Positions 1 through 8,400 of a DNA stretch of 38,186 nt are shown here, piece by piece. Every line of letters begins with the position of its first letter. Positions within the stretch are counted from its first letter, which is position 1. A program made the position numbers and the translations under genes. A model generated the notes under the pieces. That model was not told the origin of the DNA. It was given only the letters and a program-made list of their open reading frames with translations, and did no database searches. Location: NCBI GenBank assembly GCA_022510485.1, contig JAFLTI010000002.1, positions 1 through 38,186 of the forward strand. The letters are read 5' to 3'. Origin of the DNA: Lentimicrobiaceae bacterium. GTDB lineage: Bacteria; Bacteroidota; Bacteroidia; Bacteroidales; P3.

Positions 1-24
1 CAACCGCATTTCCACACTTACCGC

Positions 25-32
25 TATCTTTG
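25..32 (+). promoter_or_regulatory. Bacteroidota -7 element, first hydrolase gene
   Basis: TATCTTTG matches the -7 consensus TAnnTTTG exactly. It would start a transcript about 13 nt before the ATG at 52. The -33 region would fall at the window edge and shows no clear TTTG. Confidence 0.45.
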
Positions 33-51
33 CCGCCCAAAAAAGGAGACG

Positions 52-1068
52 ATGAAAAAGACTGTCGCCCTCTTGGGCTTTATGTTTCTGATGATGCCGA
101 TGCTTGGCGCGCAAGATATTCCGGCGGGGTATCGCCGCGATATTTTGGGGGCGGACTTTATCTGCAAGACCATCGATATGGCAGACGATTACGAGGGCAA
201 GGTGGTTGCTACGCTTGTAAGGACCAAGGAGCAACCTGCCACCGGTACGGCTCTGCTCTATGTACACGGCTATAACGATTATTTCTTTCAGGCGGAGATG
301 GCGCGCTTCTTTAACAACAACGGCTACCGTTTTTATGCCGTAGACCTTCGCAAGTACGGGCGTTCCAAGCTGCCAAACCAATATCCCTTTATGGTGCGCG
401 ACCTCAACGAATACTTTGCCGACATAGACAGTGCCGTAGCGCAGATGAAACGCGAGGGCTGTACCCAAATCGCGCTGATGGCTCACTCCACAGGCGGGCT
501 TATCACCTCGCTTTATTGTCAGAAACACAAAGATAACCTGCCTTTTTACGCTATCGTGCTCAACAGTCCGTTTTTGGATATGAACTTGGGGCATATCGTA
601 GAAAAGGTGGGGGTTCCGGTGGTGGCGCGCATGGGCAAGAAATCGCCTAACAAGAAACTGAACGGAGGCATGAGCACCGCCTATGCCGAAAGTTTGCTTT
701 CTAACCATCACGGCGAATGGCAGTTCGATACCGCTTGGAAACACGTAATCGCCCCTCCGCTCACCGCCTCTTGGATCCGCGCCATCCACCTTGGGCAAAA
801 AGAGTTGCAAAAGGGTTTGGATATTCCCTGCCCTATTTTGGTAATGCACTCGCACCGCAGCGTTTACGGCAAGAAATGGAAAGCCGAATACCAGTCGGGC
901 GACGGCGTGTTGGATGTAAAAGACATAGAAAAATACGGCAGGAACTTAGGCCCTAAGGCGCAGACGCTCACCATAGAAAACGGTCTGCACGACCTTGCCT
1001 TGTCGGCAAAGCCGGTACGCGAAAAGTTCTACGCCGAAGCGCTCTCTTTCTTGAACCGCGAAAAATAG
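52..1068 (+). CDS. Secreted alpha/beta hydrolase (monoacylglycerol lipase-like)
   Basis: The 338-residue protein starts with a probable signal peptide (Lys-Lys, hydrophobic core, cleavage near GA-QD at about residue 20), so it should act in the periplasm or envelope. It resembles Hydrolase_4 serine hydrolases (monoacylglycerol lipase/lysophospholipase type). Residues V71-H72-G73 form the oxyanion-side HG motif. The nucleophile elbow is AHSTGG with Ser146, the acid is probably Asp284 or Asp288, and the catalytic His is H313 in GLHD. The start is chosen for the AGGAG at 44-48 and the -7 element at 25-32. It converges with the transporter gene that ends 16 bp downstream. The fold is clear; the natural substrate is not visible. 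Confidence 0.85.
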   Translation: MKKTVALLGFMFLMMPMLGAQDIPAGYRRDILGADFICKTIDMADDYEGKVVATLVRTKEQPATGTALLYVHGYNDYFFQAEMARFFNNNGYRFYAVDLRKYGRSKLPNQYPFMVRDLNEYFADIDSAVAQMKREGCTQIALMAHSTGGLITSLYCQKHKDNLPFYAIVLNSPFLDMNLGHIVEKVGVPVVARMGKKSPNKKLNGGMSTAYAESLLSNHHGEWQFDTAWKHVIAPPLTASWIRAIHLGQKELQKGLDIPCPILVMHSHRSVYGKKWKAEYQSGDGVLDVKDIEKYGRNLGPKAQTLTIENGLHDLALSAKPVREKFYAEALSFLNREK

Positions 1069-1084
1069 CGTTCACGCCCCTGCC

Positions 1085-2413
1085 TTAGGCGTTGTTGCTT
1101 ATGGGCTGCTTGTGGCGGAACAATAGCATAAACGCTATAGCCACCGCAAGGGCAAACCCGGCAAAAATCAGCCAGCAGGTGGTCCAATTTCCCATCAGAT
1201 AGCCGTTTTGCCAAGAGCAATAACGATTTACGATTCCTCCGGCAGCCAAAGTACCGATAGTGGCTCCCAAACCATTGGTCATCATCATAAAAAGCCCCTG
1301 AGCGGAAGCCTTTACCGAGGGAGAACATTCCTGATCTACGAAAATGCCGCCCGAAACATTAAAAAAGTCGAATGCCACTCCATAAACGATGCAGGAAAGC
1401 ACAAAGAGGAACACGCCCGGCATGGTGGGTGAACCTATGCCGAACAGACCGAAACGAAACACCCATGCAAACATCGACATCAACATTACCGTCTTGATAC
1501 CGAAACGGCGCAAGAAGAAAGGTATCATAAGGATGCAGACCGCTTCGCTGACTTGAGAAATGGAAGTGAGCAGCGTGGCGTTGCTGGCGGCAAAAGAACC
1601 GGCAACATCCGGATCGGCGCTGCCTTGAAAAGCGGTGAGGAAGGGTCCCGCATAGCCGTTGGTTACCTGCAGGCACATTCCCAACAAAGCCGAGAAAACA
1701 AAGAACAGAGCCATTTTACGGCTTTTGAACAGCTTAAATGCGTTCAAGCCCAAACTTTCTGCCAACGAAACGCTTTGTTTCTTTTCTAATTTACAAGCAG
1801 GCAAGGTAAAGCTATATACAGCCAGCAAAATTCCGAGCAGACCCGATACCATAAACTGCATATAGGAATACTGAAACTTATGGGCATTGCTGGCTAAGGT
1901 AAACGAAAACGTGCCGTTTTCCCAAACCGCGCAGTTTACGAACCACATGGAGATGATAAAACCTACCGTTCCTAAAACCCGAATGGGAGGAAAGTCTTTT
2001 ACCGTATCTAATCCGTTGTTTTTTAACAAAGTGAATGCTACCGTATTGGAAAGTGCGATAGTGGGCATATAAAAAGCCACGCTTAGGGTATAAATGCCTA
2101 TGAACAATGCCTTTCCGGGTATTTCCTGTCCGAATCCCGCCGAAAATCCTATACACCAGCAGGCAAGCATGAACACGCCTGCCAAGAAATGGCAGATACC
2201 CAACATTTTTTGCGGCTGTACGTATTTGTCTGCCACAATACCCACCAAGGTTGGCATAAAGATACTTACGATACCTTGAATGGCGTAAAACCAAGCGATT
2301 TTATCTCCCAATCCTGCAATCCCTAAATAATTTCCCATAGAGGTGAGATACGCGCCCCAAACGGCAAATTGCAGAAAATTCATCAGGATAAGGCGGATGC
2401 GGATATTTTTCAT
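1085..2413 (-). CDS. Nucleoside permease, NHS family (NupG/XapB-like MFS)
   Basis: This is a 442-residue inner-membrane protein with twelve hydrophobic segments and the N-terminal pattern FLQFAVWGAYLTSMG typical of the nucleoside:H+ symporter branch of MFS carriers. It probably imports nucleosides or purine bases by proton symport. The reading frame is open further upstream, but the ATG at 2413 (MKNIRIRL) is the family-like start, and a -7 promoter element lies 30 bp ahead of it. It is divergent from the SDR gene at 2507. The substrate cannot be set from sequence; cytidine deaminase (cdd) is encoded in the same window but not nearby. Confidence 0.86.
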   Translation of the reverse strand: MKNIRIRLILMNFLQFAVWGAYLTSMGNYLGIAGLGDKIAWFYAIQGIVSIFMPTLVGIVADKYVQPQKMLGICHFLAGVFMLACWCIGFSAGFGQEIPGKALFIGIYTLSVAFYMPTIALSNTVAFTLLKNNGLDTVKDFPPIRVLGTVGFIISMWFVNCAVWENGTFSFTLASNAHKFQYSYMQFMVSGLLGILLAVYSFTLPACKLEKKQSVSLAESLGLNAFKLFKSRKMALFFVFSALLGMCLQVTNGYAGPFLTAFQGSADPDVAGSFAASNATLLTSISQVSEAVCILMIPFFLRRFGIKTVMLMSMFAWVFRFGLFGIGSPTMPGVFLFVLSCIVYGVAFDFFNVSGGIFVDQECSPSVKASAQGLFMMMTNGLGATIGTLAAGGIVNRYCSWQNGYLMGNWTTCWLIFAGFALAVAIAFMLLFRHKQPISNNA

Positions 2414-2442
2414 ACAGCATATATTTTTTCGGATGCAAACTA

Positions 2443-2450
2443 CAAATTTA
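2443..2450 (-). promoter_or_regulatory. -7 promoter element for nucleoside permease
   Basis: The minus strand reads TAAATTTG, an exact TAnnTTTG match, giving a leader of roughly 23 nt. The -33 position is poor (TTAA). A weaker TAATTTCG on the plus strand at 2472-2479 could serve the divergent SDR gene. Confidence 0.42.
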
Positions 2451-2506
2451 AAGATTTCTATCAAAAATCATTAATTTCGCAAGGTTTTTCAAGATGTGTT
2501 CCTGCT

Positions 2507-3328
2507 ATGAACAACAAAGAAGTGGTAATGATTTCGGGGGCGTCGTCGGGCATAGGAAAAGCCTTGGCGATAGAAATGTTAGGGCGTGGATTCTGTGTTT
2601 CCCTTTCCGCACGCCACGAGGGAATCATTACTGAATATCTTGCACAAGCATTATCCCAAGAGGAAATAGACACCCGCTGTCTTGTGTTCAAGTGCGACGT
2701 TACGGTAGAAGAAGACTGCCGCCGCTGGGTAGAAGAAACGGTAAGGAAATTTGGAAGAATCGACATTTTGATCAACAACGCGGGGCTTTCTATGCGTGCC
2801 CTGTTTGTAGACTGCAAGATTGAGACGCTGCGCCGCCTGATGGACACCAACTTTTGGGGCACCGTTTATTGTTCCAAATATGCCCTGCCCTATCTGCTGC
2901 AAAAGAGGGGTTCTTCGATTGTGGGAATCTCTTCGATTGCCGGCTATCAGAGTTTGCCGGCGCGGGCGGCTTATTCGGCGTCAAAAGCCGCCATTCAGAG
3001 CCTGATGCAGACCCTGAGGATCGAAAACAGGAAGAAAGGGCTGCACGTTATGGTGGCGTGTCCCGGCTTTACTGCCTCGCACGTAAGGGAAAATGCCCTC
3101 GACAAAGACGGAAATCCGCAAGGCAAGACGCCGAGGAAAGAAGATAAGATGATGAGCGCCGAAAGGGTGGCTTACCTGATTGCCAACGGCATCAAGCATA
3201 AAAAGCGTTCCTTAATTATGACGCCCTTAGGCAAGATAACCGTGTTTGTAGAAAAATTCTGGCCTCAGCTTACCGAAGCCGTAGCCTATTCCTATATGGC
3301 AAAAGAACCCGATTCTCCTTTCAAATAA
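2507..3328 (+). CDS. Short-chain dehydrogenase/reductase
   Basis: The 273-residue protein has the full classical SDR set: cofactor loop GASSGIG (residues 11-17), NNAG (90-93), catalytic Ser143, and Tyr156/Lys160 in YSASK. It is a cytosolic NAD(P)H-dependent oxidoreductase of unknown substrate, of the DltE/YqjQ general type. The frame extends upstream, but the ATG at 2507 places the Rossmann glycine motif at the usual distance from the N-terminus. The MBL-fold gene follows after 13 bp, so the two probably share a transcript. Confidence 0.88.
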   Translation: MNNKEVVMISGASSGIGKALAIEMLGRGFCVSLSARHEGIITEYLAQALSQEEIDTRCLVFKCDVTVEEDCRRWVEETVRKFGRIDILINNAGLSMRALFVDCKIETLRRLMDTNFWGTVYCSKYALPYLLQKRGSSIVGISSIAGYQSLPARAAYSASKAAIQSLMQTLRIENRKKGLHVMVACPGFTASHVRENALDKDGNPQGKTPRKEDKMMSAERVAYLIANGIKHKKRSLIMTPLGKITVFVEKFWPQLTEAVAYSYMAKEPDSPFK

Positions 3329-3341
3329 AAGACCTTACACA

Positions 3342-3986
3342 ATGAACGCTCAAGACTTGCAGATAAAATGTATGCCGGTAAACCCTATCGAAATGAACCT
3401 CTATGTGGTTTATCGCAAAAACGGAGAAGGCATCATCATTGACCCCGGTTGCTGCCGTGAATCGGAATTTGAACGTTTGTTTCATTTTGTAGAACAGGAG
3501 AATATCAAGATTAGCCATATCCTGCTTACCCATCCGCATTTTGACCACTTCTGGGGTGCGGCAAAAATCTGCAGGCAATACAACCTGCCTTTGGAGGTGC
3601 ATGAAAAAGCCCTTGATTTGCTTGCAAAAGGCGCAATGGGCGCAATGTCTTTCGGTTTGCCTGCGGTGGAAGTGCCCGCACAGGTAAAGGCTTTCGGTTC
3701 AAACAAGATAGAATTTGCCGGAACAGGCTTAGAGGTTCGCTATACACCGGGGCATTGCGAGGGCAGTGTCTGTTTTGTGCTGCACGAAGCCAAGACCGTC
3801 TTTAGCGGAGATGTGCTCTTTAACGGCAGCATCGGCAGAACCGACCTTCCCTCCGGTAATTTAGACCTATTGCGCAAAAATATTTTTGAACAGTTGTTTG
3901 TGTTAGACGAAGATTTTCAGGTTCGACCCGGTCACGGCGGGCGCACTTGGATAGAGCATGAAAAATACCAGAATCCTTTCCTGTAG
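3342..3986 (+). CDS. MBL-fold metallo-hydrolase (glyoxalase II-like)
   Basis: The 214-residue cytosolic protein carries the metal-binding set of the metallo-beta-lactamase fold: HPHFDH at residues 64-69, His138 in TPGH, Asp157 in FSGD and His198 in RPGHGG. Length and the C-terminal ending NPFL fit the small GloB-like branch, which hydrolyses thioesters such as S-lactoylglutathione. It lacks the long C-terminal substrate domain of true GloB, so the substrate is open. It follows the SDR gene by 13 bp and converges with mazG with a 5-bp gap. Confidence 0.85.
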   Translation: MNAQDLQIKCMPVNPIEMNLYVVYRKNGEGIIIDPGCCRESEFERLFHFVEQENIKISHILLTHPHFDHFWGAAKICRQYNLPLEVHEKALDLLAKGAMGAMSFGLPAVEVPAQVKAFGSNKIEFAGTGLEVRYTPGHCEGSVCFVLHEAKTVFSGDVLFNGSIGRTDLPSGNLDLLRKNIFEQLFVLDEDFQVRPGHGGRTWIEHEKYQNPFL

Positions 3987-3991
3987 GATTT

Positions 3992-4807
3992 CTATCGTTC
4001 CTTTTCTTTTGCCTTGGCTTCTTCCCAGTATCTATCCATCTCTTGCAGGCTCATATCGTGCAGGGACTTGCCTTTCTGCAAAGTTTGTTCTTCTAAATAG
4101 GTAAAACGGCGTAAAAACTTGCGGTTGGTGTGTTCCAGCGCGTCTTCGGGATTGATGCCGATAAAGCGGGCGTAGTTGATGAGCGCGAAAAACACATCGC
4201 CCAGCTCGTCTAATATCTTTTCTTGGTTTCCTTTCTGTACCTCTGCCTGCAATTCGCCCAGTTCCTCCCTTACTTTTTCCCACACCTGCCCTCCGTTTTC
4301 CCAGTCAAAGCCCACGCCCCGTGCCTTGTCCTGCATACGGTAAGCCTTTATCATAGCGGGCAAAGACTTGGGAACGCCCGACAGAACCGAGTGTTTCTTG
4401 CCCTCTTTAAGCTTGATTTCTTCCCAATTCTGCTTTACATCTTCGGCAGATTCCACCTGCACGTCGGCAAAGATATGGGGGTGGCGGCGAATAAGTTTCT
4501 CGCAGATGCCGTTGCACACATCGGTAAAGTCGAACAAGCCTTTTTCCTTGCCTATCTGGGCATAAAAAGCGATATGCAGCAGTACGTCGCCCAACTCTTT
4601 CTTTATTTCCTGATAATCCTGTTCCGTAACGGCGTCAGAAAGTTCAAAGACTTCCTCTATCGTAAGGGTTCTCAAGCTTTCTACGGTCTGTTTCTTATCC
4701 CAAGGACATTCCTTGCGCAAGAGTTCCAAGATACGTATCAAACGGGCTATGCCTTCTTGCGGATTCTGCGCCGCATCTTTGTTAGGCAAAAGATTTTCTA
4801 TGCTCAT
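3992..4807 (-). CDS. mazG: Nucleoside triphosphate pyrophosphohydrolase MazG
   Basis: The 271-residue protein is a full-length two-domain MazG that hydrolyses (d)NTPs to NMP and PPi and clears non-canonical nucleotides. The N-terminal domain shows the CPWDKKQT signature and the acidic pairs EEVFEL and KKELGDVLLH, which bind Mg. A second, similar set (EELGEL, LDELGDVFFALI) marks the C-terminal domain. Its ATG overlaps the plsY stop as ATGA, so the two are translationally coupled. The operon begins with the 1597-residue exported protein upstream. Confidence 0.93.
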   Translation of the reverse strand: MSIENLLPNKDAAQNPQEGIARLIRILELLRKECPWDKKQTVESLRTLTIEEVFELSDAVTEQDYQEIKKELGDVLLHIAFYAQIGKEKGLFDFTDVCNGICEKLIRRHPHIFADVQVESAEDVKQNWEEIKLKEGKKHSVLSGVPKSLPAMIKAYRMQDKARGVGFDWENGGQVWEKVREELGELQAEVQKGNQEKILDELGDVFFALINYARFIGINPEDALEHTNRKFLRRFTYLEEQTLQKGKSLHDMSLQEMDRYWEEAKAKEKER

Positions 4808-5454
4808 CGGCAGGAATCTCCTTTCTTTTTGCTTAAACTCAGTTTGGATTCATCGCCCCGCAAAAGTCTTCCTATATTCTTGCGGTGGGTTATTATAATG
4901 AACAATCCGATAAAGACGGAAAAATAGCGCAATGCCGGTTCTGTCTGCCTGAACACGAACATTTCTAAAAAAGGAAATGCCGTTGCCGCCAAGATAGACG
5001 ACAAGGACACATACCGGGTGGCAAGGAACACTAAAGCGAATATAAGCACCGATGCCACAAAAGCTTCGGGATAGATGGCAAGCCCCATCCCCATAAGCGT
5101 GGCAACGCCTTTGCCGCCCTTAAAGCCGGTGTATATGGGGAATACGTGTCCCAAAACCACCGCCACCGCCAGCGCCACATCAAAAAAGACCTTTTGGTTG
5201 AGAGTGGCTTCTGTAAGGAACAAAAAGTCTAACTTGACGGCAAGCCAGCCCTTAAAGGCATCTATAAGCAGCACCACTATGCCCGGAGCAAGCCCCAACA
5301 CCCGTATGGTATTGGTGGTTCCGGCGTTATGGCTTCCATACTGCCGCACATCCTTATGATAGAAAATCCTGCCGATCCAGACCGACGACGAGATACTGCC
5401 CAACAAATAGGCAACTATCACTCCTAACACCAACAGATACATATCGCTATTCAT
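4804..5454 (-). CDS. plsY: Glycerol-3-phosphate acyltransferase PlsY
   Basis: The 216-residue integral membrane enzyme transfers the acyl group from acyl-phosphate to glycerol-3-phosphate, the first acylation in phospholipid synthesis. Three PlsY signatures are visible: GSISSSVWIGR, GSHNAGTTNTIR and FKGGKGVATLMG, with about five hydrophobic segments. The start at 5454 overlaps the end of the upstream 1597-residue gene by 8 bp; Met5 at 5442 would give no overlap and is an alternative. The coupling to a large exported protein of unknown function is unusual enough to note. Confidence 0.94.
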   Translation of the reverse strand: MNSDMYLLVLGVIVAYLLGSISSSVWIGRIFYHKDVRQYGSHNAGTTNTIRVLGLAPGIVVLLIDAFKGWLAVKLDFLFLTEATLNQKVFFDVALAVAVVLGHVFPIYTGFKGGKGVATLMGMGLAIYPEAFVASVLIFALVFLATRYVSLSSILAATAFPFLEMFVFRQTEPALRYFSVFIGLFIIITHRKNIGRLLRGDESKLSLSKKKGDSCR

Positions 5455-8400
5455 CTTCGTATTCTTCTGTTTCTTCGTATTCCTCTATTTCTTCTTCGTA
5501 TTCTCCCCTCATCAAGAAAGAGCCCACAAAAGTATTTTTTTGAGAGATTTTAGACAAATAGAATTCATATCCTTTTTTCTTGCGGGCGCCGGGCTTGAGC
5601 TGGGTAATGTAGTTATTGAGAGCCTCGCTTGACGAAATCAACTGCATATAGTGGTTGCTGTGCCTAAAATACACCCATGCATTGGATGCCGCCTCCATGT
5701 AAATTTCCACCACATCGCCCTCCCGCTTGGTGCGCCGCATACTGATGTAGGTGTTGATTTTTTTGTTTACCGCGTGGCCGCCAACAGCCAACAGTTCCGC
5801 CTTACCCGCTCCCATATAGGCATTGTTGTAAGACTTCCAGTCAAAGGCTATTTCCGAGAAAGCCAAGGTTTTGCTTAAAGGTTCGGGAATCCGCGTCATA
5901 TAGCCGGTAAGCCGCATTTCACTGCGTACACGCTCCAATTCCCTGCGCTCGGCTTTTGCTTCTAAATAACGCAGCAGGTTGGCGCGGCGCGTGAGGTCTG
6001 CACTTTCCAGTTGCGGCTGCATATTGAATATGGAAGCTATCTGCCGGCACACTTCGGGCGTGAGATAAAAGTCGAACAGGGCTAAGGCGCGTACTGAAAC
6101 CTTTCCGTCTTGGGCGTTGGTCATCATATCGCCGAAAAACGACGGTTTGAACTCATAGGTATTCAGTTGCAGGTCTATACTGCCTGTGGCACGTGCAAAA
6201 CAGGAGTTCAGGCTCACCGCAATGGCTTCGTTTCCGGCACTGTCAAATACACGGTAGCCTCGGTCTTGTTTGGAGAAATTAAGCCAGCCTTGCGCGCTGA
6301 TGTTGGGCAATTGTGTGGAAAGTTTGCGGCGCATAAATAAAAATTCGGGCGTTCCGCTGCGGGGTCTTGGTTTGGAATAGAAACCGCAACCCAAAAGCTG
6401 CCCCACCGTAGAGCGGGTATTGGGTCCTATCGGAATCAATACCGAATCGGGATTAATCAGGCTCTCAAACTGTATACCGTCTGCCAAAAACGGATTGCCT
6501 GCCTTGAGCTGAGAGGCTTCCTTGCCGGGGCGGAGTTCCTCCGCATCTTTCTTTCTGCCACGCTTTGGCTGCGTTTCCTGCCTGCGTTCAGGTTCTTCTA
6601 CGCTTTCTTCTTCATCGGCAAATAAATCTTCGTCTGCCAAATCGTCTTTCCTGTCAGACGCCCTCACTTTCATATCATCCGAAACATACTCAAAATCATC
6701 GTAATTCTGCGGTTCGGTTTCCCGATGAACTTCTTCATAAGGGTTTTCTTCCGTCTTTCCCGCCAGACTGAAATCACAGGAGTGAACCATACGTGCGCTA
6801 CCGGCAAAATAGGGATAGGTCTGCCGGGCATTGAGCGTTATTTTTCCGATAAACTGAAAGGCTTCGTTAAGCAACAACGCGCCCGAATCGGCACTGATAC
6901 GCGCCGAAGCCTGAGAATACCCCTCTTTCATAGGACGTATTCCGGCAAAATAAACCGGCTGCACCTCGATATCGGGAGCTACATAATCGAACAGACCCGA
7001 AACGCGGTACTGTTTGGCAGAAAGGATATTTCCCCTTACATTATGAAAGGCGTGCAAGCGTTCCCGATCTCCGAAATACAGCCGCGCCTGAGTCAAGGTG
7101 CGCAACTGCCCGCCTTTTTCTACGGTAAGCATACCTTGATTGGGTACAAACATGGCATCGGCAACCAAAACGCGCCGCACTCCGGCAAAATTCAATACCG
7201 TATCGGCATACGAAAGTTGGGAGGAGGTAGCGTTAAAATGCAAGCCCTCCTGCGCACGCCGTGTGGAAACAAAATCCTCGCCCGGCAAGGCTGCGGTAAA
7301 TAAATTGCCCGGGGCAATACTGTCTAAAGCCGCTTCCCATTCATGGCTTACTGTTCCTCCGTGCGTAAGAGATACCGATTTATCGCGCATATTCCATACC
7401 ATGTCCGAAGCCGCTCCTTGATACTGATGCAGACCAAATTCAAGCGGAGAAGATCCGCTTACGGAACGGAACGTGCCTATCTGCCTGTCTAAATCCACCT
7501 GCAAGGCATAGTCTTGGGTACTCAAGAAATATTCTCCCGGAGCCGCCAGCAGTCGAAAATCGCCCGAATCGGAAGAAAAACTGTGGGAACGTACCTCAAA
7601 ATGCGGTGATGCCAAACGGGCTTCTCCTTTCTTAAAGAAAACTCCTCCGGCACGCGAAATCGAAGAGGAGAACGAATATTTGCCTGCCAAAACCCAATTT
7701 GTTCCAAAGCAGTCCAACAAAGAATCATTTACCGAAGAAACCTCAAACAAAGAGGTGCTTTTCAAAAACACGCAATTTACCCCGCCGCCCCTAACTTCTG
7801 GATAAGACATCGAAGCCGAATTGTTTTCTTTGAGATGGAACGCTTTTGCCTTGGTCCTCATTCGGGAAGGTAGAAAAACGTATCGGGGAGATTCGGTGTG
7901 TGAAGCCAAAAATTCAAAATCGCCGGCACCCTGTAAACCGCCTCTGTCTAAGGACACCTTACCCTTAAAAAGCGCCTTGCCATAATAGGCAGGCCATCCC
8001 ATTTCGGGCGTTGGGGTGGCAAATCCCAGCGAAAAATCGGGGCGTATAACCAAGGCTTCTTTGATATCGGGAAAAATACCCGCCGATATCAGAGTGCCTT
8101 TGAACTTGATGCTGTCTACCTCTATCGTATTGAGTTTCTCCATTCGGAACGGATCCACCTTAAAGTAGAACGAATCGGGTTTGTACGCGCCTTGTTGTAT
8201 ATCTATATCATCATAATAGACGTATGCAGGCTGGTTACTCTCAAACACGGGATATTCGGGAAAGTCTTTCTTGCCTCCTTTGTTCGCCGGATTGTCGATA
8301 TATACCGTTCCGGTAAGCGATCGGATAAGCGAAGATACCGGATGCCGTTTTTCTTCGCCGTCTTCCATACGTACCACTTCCAAACCAAGCCGTTTTACAT